Source: Phoronis australis
Taxonomy: Eukaryota > Phoronida > Phoronidae
Direction of reading: 5' to 3'
DNA length: 64,000 bases
Assembly (NCBI GenBank): GCA_002633005.1
Contig: NMRA01000448.1
Span: 1-64,000, forward strand
The stretch's first letter is position 1; each line of letters opens with the position of its first letter. The position numbers and the translations under genes are program-made. Below, piece after piece: positions 1 through 12,600 of this stretch. Below the pieces are notes generated by a model, which saw nothing but the letters and a program-made list of their open reading frames with translations, did no database searches and was not told where the DNA came from.

Positions 1-3000
1 CTTTCGCGAATTTCATCCAGTTGTTCTTTTGCAGTCTTTTGGCCAGCAGTTCGGAATTCTTCGAAATTTGGTCCATCGGAATGGTCTTGCTGATCGGTAT
101 TTGTGTTATTCTCGTGAGGCAGTTCAGAGGCATCCTCATAAAAAGATTCGCTGGAAGTTTCGCGTTCTTCCCTGTATGCCATACCAGGGTCAACACGAGA
201 TGACTGTCGACTGAAGGAAGTTGTATTTTCGAAATCAAACGGTTGTTCATCATTCAAATGTGAAGACGTCCGGCTTCTGTATCGTTCACGAGTAGGGCTG
301 TCAGGTGGGGTGTGCCACTGATTTTCATACCTCGTCTCTTGGGTAGATTCATCCAGAATCTCATCCGTGTCTTCAACCTCTTCTTCCTCCGACATTTCTT
401 CACCAGTAAAGTCCTCTGCATCGTCGATAATTTGTTCGTTGAAGCTGTGAGACCGTTTGAAGATGGCCGAAGAGTCACGTGCGACAGTCTCCAGACGGTG
501 AAATCCGTACAAGTCCGTAGCCGGGACAACAATTGCAGGTCTGTCATCACCCACGTTGATTCTATACAACCACATAAATGGGTTCTCACTTTCGCAATCA
601 ACGATGTCGAGAATAATTGCGTATACAAAGGTAGCATCACCGGCTACGTTGTCCTGGACTGTTGGATCATTAAGTTCATACCCAACGTATTCGTCTTGTT
701 CAAAAGCTGCCAAATCTTCCTTCAGAAGATGATGGTCTTCGATAGGAATAAATTCGCCAGGCGGAGCCAACGTGGGCTGTTGATGCGACGTGGAGTGATC
801 CTGTCGAACTCGTAACTTGTCTAATGCTTCTGCAATCTGCTGCGCGGGACATGTCAGTATTGGGCTGATATAGATTATGGCCTCTTGCAGAAGTCCACGC
901 GTCATCCTAGCGACAACCTCGGCCACGTGAACTTGAAGTCCAGCATTCAACGTCATTTCTGACGAGTCCATTATATAGATGCACCATATCTTCTCATCGT
1001 TTTCTTTTATTTTCTTCACAAAACAGTCGCTGCTGCTTTCACTTCCGTCAATTTTTACCCCGTTGTACTTTAGAAAAGTCTTGACAGTCTCCAAGCCAAA
1101 CACGCGAACATTTTTCAACTGGTGCTTAATAGTATTCAGGCGTTTAGAGCTAATCTTTTGACCCTGGTGTTCGTGTCGAATCAGCCTGATTACCGAATCA
1201 CCAAATAAAGGAGACGTCAGTCTATTTCTCAATAGCTGCGAAGTCCCATAAGAAGCTCTCTGCTCTAAACACGAACTATCTAGGCACTCAGTCACTAACG
1301 CTGACAGCATCTGACACTGGAGCCGTTTCGGGAGTTTTTTCAGCAAATCACCATAGAAAACTGCTTTCAGGTTACATTCTTTCAGGTTCACGAGAAACTG
1401 TTTATCAAAACCAACAAGACGAGGAGTGAATGACGGCTCGTCGTTATACACCAAATCCGACGAGGGTAACAGAAAAGCCTTCTCACTTGGAAGATACAGC
1501 ACTTGAACTTCGTGCAAGTTATCGCAGTGCATGTCTAAGCTAGAAAACAACCCATTCACAGCTTTGTAAGCAGCTTTTAGTTCATTTGGTTGAAGTTTAC
1601 TCTCGTTGCAATGGTCATGCAATCCTTGCAGCACCATAGCATACTGTCGGAAAGTGGCACGTGTTGTCGCGCCTAACGTTTCAAACAGAGGGAAAAACTC
1701 TGCCAATTCAGGAGGCGCTCTAAAAAGATATGGCTTAATTTGCTGTTCCTCGTACAGATTGATAACAAGTTGGCATGGTTTCATCAACCGACGACCATCT
1801 TCGGAGATTATGAAGGCTGTTTCGCTTAAGGCTTGGATTGTTTCCTCGTTTTCGTTGACATTAGCTTTCAGAAATGAAAGTATGGCGTTCATCACACTGT
1901 ACACATTGCGGTGTCGTTGGCCATCTAGCGCACGTTCTAATAAGAGCTCGTGAATATGGCAGCATATGTTCGACAAGTGTTCGACAATCTGCACGACTGA
2001 CGGTTGTTCACGAATACTCAAATTATAGACAATCGCCATTTGGTAGTCTTCCAATGAATTGTATGTGTCGGGATCAAAGCTGAGGACGCCTTCCTTTAAA
2101 GATAATGGATCGGCCCATTGGGGTAGCAAATTTACACTAGTCCACACAACCTGTTCGTATTCTTTCTGGTGGCTCACTGCCTCGTTAAAAGCAATGAACG
2201 GAAGAGCGTCACCTTCGCCATTCCCAAATTGGGGGTAAATGTTGGTCCATTTGGAGTCTACTCTGGATGGAGCAATGAATTTGATGTCTTTGATTTGATC
2301 CAGTAGGCCTTCTGTTACCACGTCGTATCTCTTGAATAACTCGAGCACGAGAATTTTTGACTTGTGTCGTAAACTCTGATCTGAAGGATTTTGAACAGCA
2401 TCGTTTTCAATTTCCTTTGCAAAGTTCACAAAATCGTCTAAAGTTACCTCGTGAACCAAACCGAACAACCGAAGAAAGCGAATCCATCGGAACTCATTGT
2501 AGGGATGAGGTGGGAAGGACTCGGGAGATTTCATTGCAGCAAATATCTCATTCTCTGGATCACAAAACTCACTAGCTGTCCTTAAATGACCCGTGACATC
2601 TGGTATGAACTTCAGATGTCTTAGAGCTGAGAGGAGTATGAATTTTTCTTCATCTGTCGCAGATTTGAGACTGGATTCCCTAATATAGCGTATATGTATC
2701 AGTCTTGCTTCGTCACTCATGTATTCTAAGTGTTCAAAAACTAAGTTTGTATACAACTGGGTATCCGTGAGCTCCGAACATCCAAGATGTTCGTAAAGAG
2801 CTTTCAACGACTCATTTCTTTGAAGAAATACTATACTCGACTTGTCCTTCCAAACATCCATTTCTGAGCTTGGAACATGGGGCGGCAACACGAAAACAGT
2901 ACAGCCAGCCAATGAAATCAATTCATTACTTACTGTCAGATAGAACGGCAGTGACATCAGAACTTGAGCAGCAGTGCCACTCGTGCAATGACCTTCCTCA

Positions 3001-6000
3001 ATGCTGTCATTGAAATACTTGAGAATAACGATAGCTTCCTTGGGTTTCAAGACACCATCAATATTACGAATGGACATAGTGCTGCCAAGAGTAGCCAAAA
3101 CTGCAATTGGTTTTGAGAGAGAGGCCGTGATATACTTCGATAAATCAGAAGAACCCGACGTTCGGATACCTCCAGTTCTGTTCTTTTCCAAAATGCCCGC
3201 ATCCAACTCCAAAAGGCCAAGCTTAGAAAGAGCGCTCTGAAGAGGGTGACTAACAACGTCGTTGTAATTGAAATAAATGACACTGCTTGCCACAGAATTT
3301 GGAACGAGCCAGCATTCATATTCGTCCTTTCCATATTTCCCGGGTGTCCTTTGTTCCATCCTGGTCTTTGCAGGTAAAAGGTTCCAATCACCTAGAGACG
3401 TTAGTTTCTGTTTGATTTCATTTCTCTTTGCATCGTCATCACAATCTGTGTCTTCAATGATGACCGTCAGTTGGTTGTACAAAAATGTCCAGACTTTCTG
3501 AATCCACTCAACTGAGGGAAACTTTCCGCTACCCGGGAACCACCGAAAATGTGTTTCTTTGCCAAAATCATCCGATTCAAAGGTAGATTGCGACAGAAGA
3601 TCGCCAAAGACCTTGATATCCATTACAGTAAAACAACGACTCCTGGCAACAATCTCGGGTACAAGCACGTCATGGAGTTCTGAATGAATAAACTTGTCTT
3701 CGCAATCCGGTAAGAGGTCAAAATCTGGCGACAATATTGCACTTCTACTCGCGTCGAAGTGGTAGAGTTTGTTGTCCTGGCAGAGTAACAGAGGTAAACC
3801 ATGCAGGTTTTCAATGAAGTCGTCATCCATAAGGCAGTATTGCAAAACAACCTTCAGACGTTTCGAGTCTTCAAATGGGGTCTCGACTAACGCTACGGGC
3901 AACGTAGGCAGGTCGCAAAGGGGTGTTAGTGATTTGTGAGTTTTGAAAAACATTCTGGCAAACGTTGGCGTCATAACTTTAACCTCCAAACTTAACCGCA
4001 GGAAATTTTCTAACACAAATACTGGAGAATCCAAAATGTTACATCCCGTTGCTATTAAAACGTTTTTAATGATTTCCGCGTGATCCTCGGACATATTTCT
4101 GTGTTCACGAAGACTGCTTTCAATATTGTTGAAAAAACCGATGTCATCACCTCGTCCTTTAGCAGCAAACCATTTTAATTGTACTTCCGATGACTTCATC
4201 AGTCGTACAACTGGAAACAGTCGACACCTGCTATGATGCAACACGTGGTAAAACCGCTCGGCTAAGTACCTCCAATAATCATCATGTATGTCTTTCGGCG
4301 GAAACAACGAGTGGAAATTCCTGAGCGACAGAGTAATGTCCTCGTAAGACCGGCTTAGGATCAACTTGTTTTTCGTCATTGGTGACTCAAGCTCTAAGGC
4401 TCTGAACGTCTCCAGGTGCTTCACATAACAAGGAGCTATTACATTACCAAGCAATGTCATATTCCAGTCTGTTCGGTAACCCCCATTTTCGTCTCGCCAC
4501 AAATTTCGCCTAGCTTCGTGGTCTAATGCAAAGTGTCCGTTGATGTGAACAGGAAGTTCCATGTTTACTGGCAAGGGCAGAAAACAGAAAGGGCGATTCT
4601 GCCGAGTTCTAGAGAAGCCAGAAGTCCCCAACAAACTAGCCACGCCACCTCGTGGTAGTAGCGACAGATCTCCGGAATTAATAGCCATTCGAACTGTTGT
4701 TTGTGCTGTTCCAGAATCGAAGCCAAATCGCTGTGTTACCAGCCACTTCTCCAAGTGCTTTTCAGAATCTCTAACGGAGACGGTGTACGATTTTTCAATC
4801 TTGTTTATTTCGAACAGAGATTTTCGCTTCTGTTTAACGCTATCAATTTCTCTCATTACGTGCTCTTGAAAGTGTTGTTTATTAGCCTTATCCTCAGAAG
4901 ACAACTCGAGTTTCACAGTATACGTCTCAGTCAGTTTCCCTGTACGTAAATCAGTACTGGAAATGCTGATTTGCTCAACACTGTTTAAAAATAGCATGAT
5001 GTCGAACAATTCAGTTTTAAACGTTTGCAGCAGCTTATCTATCACTTCCTGTGAAACATGCGTGTTAGAAATGTTCGATTCGGAAGCCATTTGGCGATCT
5101 CGCAGCGGAAATCGGAACATGGTTGCATTTTCCAAATCAAATAAATCTTGCAAGTAGCTGTCAAAAACGTCCGTAAATACGTGTTTCATGTCTGACAGGT
5201 TGGCGAACATTCGTCCAGGGGAACTGGGCGTGGCACCTGGAACGTAGGTGCAGTGTGGATCAAAAGCACACAAAACCTCTCCGATCTCTTCGCTCATGCT
5301 TATAAAGGAAGGTACGTCAGTCAAGTGGTACACAGCGTTAAAGCCAACACCATATTGCCCCGTCTTCGTGGGATCTTCGCCTTTGCTCCCTTCCCCCAAA
5401 TTTTGGATACCCTCAAGATCAGTTTTTGTAAAAGAGCTGTCATTGTACACACATAGAGCGGGCCCTTGAAGTGGTTTCCAGCAGTCCTCAAAAATCTTTT
5501 TTGTTCCATGGTATCTGAAATCTTTTACAAAATGAATCTTGGTAGCCTTTGCGTCATCAGCATTTTGCAGTAACTCCTTGAGAACTTCCTTTCCGCAAGG
5601 ATATCCCGTTAAGATTCTTTTCAAACGCTTGGTAAGCCTCTCTTTCTGTCCGAATGGGATGCCAATTGAATTGCGTTTCAGGGAGTCCTGACGTTTTGTG
5701 TTGACTCCGAGTGCTTTGGCGTCGGCGTAAGGTATTGACTGGTGGACAAACGTCATAGTGCTGTCGTCAGGTAACCACGGGCAATCGTTAAAGCACAGTT
5801 CAGTTGATGGAACCATAAACCCGTCTGATGATAGTAAGAATATCGTACCATGTCGTTCTTGTATAGCTTCAAAATCATGGGGCGAAGTTTCAACAGCCTT
5901 ACTTAGATGCCGGGATATGTTTATCACAACTTCTCTCTCTTTGTTTTGTAACTGTTTCTCTCTGAATCGTGTTTCAATGGTAGCCAATGTTTCAACGAAG

Positions 6001-9000
6001 TCACTAATTTCAAAGTGACTCNTCAGTTTTAAACGTTTGCAGCAGCTTATCTATCACTTCCTGTGAAACATGCGTGTTAGAAATGTTCGATTCGGAAGCC
6101 ATTTGGCGATCTCGCAGAGGAAATCGGAACATGGTTGCATTTTCCAAATCAAACAAATCTTGCAAGTAGCTGTCAAAAACGTCCGTAAATACGTGTTTCA
6201 TGTCTGACAGGTTGGCGAACATTCGTCCAGGGGAACTGGGCGTGGCACCTGGAACGTAGGTGCAGTGTGGATCAAAAGCACACAAAACCTCTCCGATCTC
6301 TTCGCCCATGCTTATAAAGGAAGGTACGTCAGTCAAGTGGTACACAGCGTTAAAGCCAACACCATATTGCCCCGTCTTCGTGGGATCTTCGCCTTTGCTC
6401 CCTTCCCCCAAATTTTGGATACCCTCAAGATCAATTTTTGTAAAAGAGCTGTCATTGTACACACATAGAGCGGGCCCTTGAAGTGGTTTCCAGCAGTCCT
6501 CAAAAATCTTTTTTATTCCATGGTATCTGAAATCTTTTACAAAATGAATCTTCGTGGCCTTTGCGTCATCAGCATTTTGCAGTAACTCCTTGAGAACTTC
6601 CTTTCCGCAAGGATATCCCGTTAAGATTCTTTTCAAACGCTTGGTAAGCCTCTCTTTCTGTCCGAATGGGATGCCAATTGAATTGCGTTTCAGGGAGTCC
6701 TGACGTTTTGTGTTGACTCCGAGTGCTTTGGCGTCGGCGTAAGGTATTGACTGGTGGACAAACGTCATAGTGCTGTCGTCAGGTAACCACGGGCAATCGT
6801 TAAAGCACAGCTCAGTTGATGGAACCATAAACCCGTCTGATGATAGTAAGAATATCGTACCATGTTGTTCTTGTATAGCTTCAAAATCATGGGGCGAAGT
6901 TTCAACAGCCTTACTTAGATACCGGGATATGTTTATCACAACTTCTCTCTCTTTGTTTTGTAACTGTTTCTCTCTGAATCGTGTTTCAATGGTAGCCAAT
7001 GTTTCAACGAAGTCACTAATTTCAAAGTGACTCTTCACTCCAGCAGCTTTCAGTAAAAATTCGAACGTTTGAAATTCGTAAGGAAGCTCGTTTAGGTAAG
7101 GGGAGCAATCAGAAGGAGACGACAAGGCAGTTTTATGAGGGAAAACAAATCGATTATCGACAAAGACAGATTCACAATTTGTCATTCGTTCTACGATTGC
7201 AGGTGTGCTGCTTGGATTATGTAGACAGAAGTCTTGTAGGAATTTATAAACTGTACTGCATGCTCTTTTGATCTCTGGGTAGTTTTCTATACTTGTTTCC
7301 GCCAATGAGAGTTGGGCACAGCGTATCTGTTCCATCGTTTCTTCAATAGACACGATCTTACCATCCAGACGAAGAAACGATCTAACACTATCTGTTAAAA
7401 TGCTGGGTTCGAGGTCAACAATTGGTCGAGAACAACATACCAAGTACATTAGCTCGGGAGAGTACGCGTCATTCGGTGATATTGTTGGAGTGTAGTTCCA
7501 GCCAGCCCATTTAAGAGGCATACTTGGGGGCTTTCTCATAGTTGGGAGAAATTTTGTTTCAGCCAACGAATCTGAAATGTCACTTAAGTCGCTATTTTCT
7601 CTCAGGCGTCTGTCGAGTAGCTTCAACAAAGCTTTGCATCTCAAGGAAGATGCATTCATATCTTGCGTGGAACAAGTTTCGATGGACTGTGCTCGTTCGA
7701 GAAAATCTTCATTTGTTATGTCATCGCTTTGCATCCCCAAATTCACAAGCCTCAGGAGACGCTCTGGGGTAGAAAAGCTTTCGTTGAACGGAAAGCGGCC
7801 ATCGACCTCCGAGTACATGTTGGCGACTTTTCCGTGTGGATTGATTAATTCGCGAATGAGCTTTAATTTCTCGCCATCAGGGGTCACCGGAACACATGCA
7901 TAGGATTTAAGTAGATCATCCAATGAATGGCTTGCGTCATCAAGAGCAAACTTCACGAGCGTGTCCCTCATGTCGGCAGTAACCTTCGATAAATTAGGGA
8001 AGAATATCTCGGAGTAAAAACGTTCTGCGGAGTACGTTTTGGAAAAAAGTAGACCTGAGTCGCAGGATTCTCCCATGACGTCATAGTAGCCAGGCGGTAT
8101 ATTGATGGCAACCAGACCGTTCGAGTTTAGAACCAAGTTTAACACTGCTAAGACATTGTCTGCTATCGCCGCATTAGACAAGTCAGGATGAAGAAAAACG
8201 GAATCCCTAACAGAAACCCAGTTCCCTTCATGCTTAAAAACCTCAAGATTCAATTCTTCGCTGCAGACTTTACGATAAAACGACTGAACAATTAGCTTAC
8301 TAATCAAATCGCTATGCGATACTGGCCACAACGAATGGAAGTAGTATTCGCTTTCATCAGCGATAGCTTTCAGGTCACAGAGTAGACTTACAAACGCCTT
8401 GCTTACTGCGTCCTCAATCAAGGCTTCGTTCCAATCAGCTTTATAGTCGCGCTTGTCGTCTCTTAGCCGTTGACAAATTTGTCGTCTGTTTGATGTTACT
8501 GCAAAGGCACCATTTACATGAACTGCGACACCACTACTTATTGGGAGTGGCAAGAAACAAAACACGGATCCACATGCGCTTAACCGACCACCAGTTCGTC
8601 CACTTTCAAGAAAAATCTTGCCCCCAGAGCCTTGAAAGACCCTAACAGCAACACCTGCTGCGGGTATCAAAGCATCGTCATGTTGCACCATCTCCAAAGT
8701 CTTTCCATCGCCCATTACCGATGACACCAACCATAGTTGCTTTCCTACGTTTACCACATTACTGTGGAAGAAATCTTTGCAACTGGCTGTTGCCATCGTG
8801 CTCATTTGCAATATGACGCTACATTCAGCCGTCAACATTCCCTCGTTTAATGTACCTTGGTGCTTCAAGAGACCAGAACAGGCTTTGAGAGTGTTGCACT
8901 GACGATGGAATTCTTGCTGGTCTTCGGGGAGTTTACGAACAACGTCCGAAAGGCTGACGGGAATGTTGTGTCGCTTCAGAATGGAAAAGGGAGATTTAGT

Positions 9001-9669
9001 TGCTGAAAACAGAAGCTGGGCATCCTGGGGATTTCTGGAACGTGCAGACAAATGGAAGGCACTAACCTTGACAACATTCTGTGTGAATAGTAGCAACGAG
9101 TCTATGCCTCTAGCTAAGATTTCCAGAAGCTCAACAACATTCTTTTTGTCATAGTATAAGCTACTGATGTCACTTTTCAGAGCTTGTTCTTTCGTTCGTA
9201 ATGGAAATCGGAAGAGGGTTCCGTCGAAGGATGCAGAAACGTCAGTTGTTCGTAGTTGTACGTTGCAACCAAAAACTCCCTGGAATGGTCTGAACTGATT
9301 CCCTAAGCTTGTAAGACACCGCTTGTTCTTCACCATGTCAATCTTAATGCCTGGCTTTGTTGCATCGCTGATACCTTTGCCAAGGTGGTACATGTGTGGG
9401 TCAAAGATAACCAGGTAATGTCGACTTAGAAAACTGGGAACGTCAGTTAAATTGTACACTGCATTGAATCCCAAACCAAAACCTCCAATTTTCTCTGTTT
9501 CTTTTTCTTTAGTGGCACCGCTAAGTTTGATGATGTTCTCGAAGTCTGTATCAGTGAACACTCCGTTATTGTATACCCATAGCGCTGGACCCTGGCACTC
9601 ACGCATCCCCTCGTCTATGAGACACGTTAAATAATCTTCGTTTGCGCGTTCATCGTATAAGAATCGAAC
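1..9669 (-). CDS. SACS: Sacsin giant exon: repeat regions 2 and 3 plus C-terminal part
   Basis: The acceptor is at 9670-9671 (TTCTTCTTTAG) and the exon opens VRFLYDERANEDY, completing the repeat-2 ATPase begun in the 11192-11260 exon. I read the frame codon by codon and found no stop from 5010 to base 1; the 9606-6023 part is also open. Order: repeat-2 ATPase (GPALWVYNN, IGGFGLGFNAVYNLTD), repeat-2 body, then repeat 3 from SIGIPFGQKERL near 6670 with GPALCVYND and GQYGVGFNAVYHLTD. The long C-terminal body reaches the pre-J segment GEFIPIEDHHLL near 740 and then an acidic, Ser-rich linker. The frame breaks only at N6022, where reading on gives TGA within five codons; see the entry for the duplicated block. 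A single very large exon for most of sacsin is also the arrangement known in vertebrates. Confidence 0.93.
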
Positions 9670-12600
9670 CTAAAGAAGAAATCAATTTTGATAATGATAA
9701 GGCAACAAACGCTAAAGGATGCATCTAGTGTTAAGGGGTAAAATTATACAAGTTTTTACCACAGCGTAGACCCATATGGAGAGGCGCCCAGTACGTAACG
9801 TGGCTTTGAACTTTTATTGTGGCCATCAATTTGTCACTTCCGTTAACCTCACAGCTTCCCAAGGTGTCCGTCTGGTAGCCATCAGAAATTCTCCGCCACC
9901 CATGAAGAAAAGTTGAATGTATTAAAAAATTCCCGCGCTGCTAAGTTATTTTATTACTTGTTTGGTAATGAAATGGTGTTTTTAGGCTACTCAGGGTTGC
10001 ATCGCTACCAGTCGCGAGCATCCTTGGTTTCACACATATCAAAACTAGTATAGACGATCTGCATAACGCTTAATCGTCGTGAGAGACCGTCCCGAGTTGG
10101 TATGTGGTGCAACTCGGGACGGTCTGGGGTTTACAGAAAACCATTGTTCAACTGTGAGTCTACACCAATGTGATAAACGAGAGTAGTTCTACTTGCTGCG
10201 TCAGCTGCTGGTATGCTTATCGGCTTTTATGACACACAATGTGCGACTGGGCAAAGCGTTTTCAAAATAATGTGGATAAATCAGTGGAGTGTGAAACCCC
10301 TGAGGTCCCTGTCAAGTCCTCACGGCAATTTTACGTTATGGTTTGCCGCGTTCTTATAGAATTTTTAAAGACGTCTGATCACAAGGCAGGTCATTCACTA
10401 GAAATGATCGTCCACAAAGGCATCTCATCTCATCTCACGAGTAATAAGCATAAACCAACCTCGCCAACAAGCCTCAAGATGGTGCTGATCCTTTTAGACA
10501 TTCAGGCTAGGGGAAATGTACGAAATGCAAACTGTACAGTTTCACGTTCAACCACCATAGACTAAGAAATCCTTACCCCAAATTACACCATTGCAATGTC
10601 GCTCTGTCGGCTTATTTGGGAAAAGGCGATAAGAAGTCAGATTCACGTGTGATTTTGTTCAGACGGCGAATCAGTTGTGGTAACTGCCTTTTGAACTTAC
10701 AGCAATGCACATTATGCAAGAGTTGGCCTCAGTTCTGTTGACATTGTTGAAAAACAAAATTTGAGAAGAAACTAGCCCGAATCCCACACAAGACGTAAAT
10801 GTGACAAAGTGTAAAGAAACGAGAACCTGGGACGAGTTACAAAATGACGTAGAGCAGTATCCGTCTGCATTATTACTTTCGAGACTGTCTGGGTGATTAC
10901 GTAAAATGTCGGTCCTCCCTTGCGGCAGTGTTCAGCTTGATGAAGGTTGCGGTGTTAATTATACTTTTTACATGAAAATCACTAGCCAATTTTAATTTGT
11001 GTTTCAAGTCTCGGTCCCTTTACGTGGTTCCAAAATCTAGTATTACATCCCCAGCAAAGAAACATTTGAAGAGGACTAGTGACACACGAGGGAGCTGCAC
11101 ACAGGCCATTGACCGTGTGGCCAGTACGCTGCTGGGAATAAAACAAACTTTTAAAAAAACATGATATAAGTGAACAAACGAAAGAAATTACCTCCGTGGC
11201 ACCAGCGTCATCAGCGTTTTGAATTAATTCTTTGGGCACGGCGAATCCGTCTTTGTAATCCTGCACATTCAACAAAAGACTCGGCTCTAGTATAACCACT
11301 AAACAGGAAACTATAACTTTAATTATAATACTGATATTCATACAAATACTTCTCTCACGATCGCAACTGATTAAAAGTCACGTATATAAGTGGAATTTTA
11401 TGACACGGTAGACCATACTCTTAGCCGTCTAACAAATCACAGTAACTGGATGCATTACATTTGGCACTTAAAAAAGGTAACCAAACCCGTTTTTGCTAAC
11501 AAATATTAACGACAACTATCTCTCTAACACAAAATAATGCTCTGTAACCTCAAAATTCTAGACCACATCTTGAAAACTCCTCATAAATTCTGCTATACGA
11601 GCAAGCGTGACGTACACTATTGGGGAGTTAAACAACAACTATTGGGAAAGACCCCCAGAAATAACCATGACCTTGCTTTTGTCACTTAGGTGAGACGTCA
11701 GTGGTGCATTACTTAGCACGGAACTAGGATTGGTTGAAGTCACTAATGGAATCCTTTTACTAGGTCATATATTTTGAAACAAATTTTAAATGTGGATTGT
11801 CAACCAACGAAACGATATATGTTTTGACTCCAGATTCTGAGGAACGTATTCTCGGGACAAAAACAGACACATGGTTGTCATGAGACCCGTGAGATTTTAA
11901 ATGCGATTTTTAACGGAGAACGCTTTATTTTCACAGAGTAGTAAGAATATTCTATGAGCTTAGCGAATACTAGTGGTTGTATAATTAACTCACCTCAAGT
12001 AATCGGTGCAACCGCGTTGTCAGTGGCTCTGACTGACCAAAGCTCTCTCCAATTTCAAAAGCGTCTGTGTCAAGCATTCTACTCATGAGAGAAGGTACCC
12101 CCAGATTCTCTGCCACCTGGTTCGGAATAGCTTGGTGCACAAACAGGACTTGACTCTCACCAGCGCCGTGGTGTCGTTCTTTGAGCCATTCGGCGTCACA
12201 ATATGTACAGTCAGCAATCAGTGCTAATTCAAGTCGAGTGTCCGACTCGATATGCACCGGAAGAAGAAGTCGTTCAAGTGTGTCACTCATTAACTCATCG
12301 GCTTCTGTACCCAGCTTGTTAACAATCGATGACGCGATGTGCAGATCGCGACTAACTTCATCTTTTGGATGTTTTAGACGCGAAGAGTCGTATTTGTGTT
12401 TAATGGACTGCAGTATGCGTACATTAGTTTCTAGTTTCAAGTACTCGTGCACCCCACTTGCCTGGAAGAGCTCAACATTTGATTCACTCTCAGGGGGTAG
12501 CGAATACAAGTAAGGACGGAGATCAATAAATGCAGGTTGAATGACTACGTCCTCAGTTAATGCAAATCCATCGCCATGCCAAATCCAACGAAAAGTGTCA

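Noticed and set aside
312-815. Plus-strand 167-codon ORF
   Set aside because: It lies opposite the sacsin giant exon, whose minus frame is open and clearly homologous. The same holds for the other plus ORFs in 1-9669 and 12181-13767.
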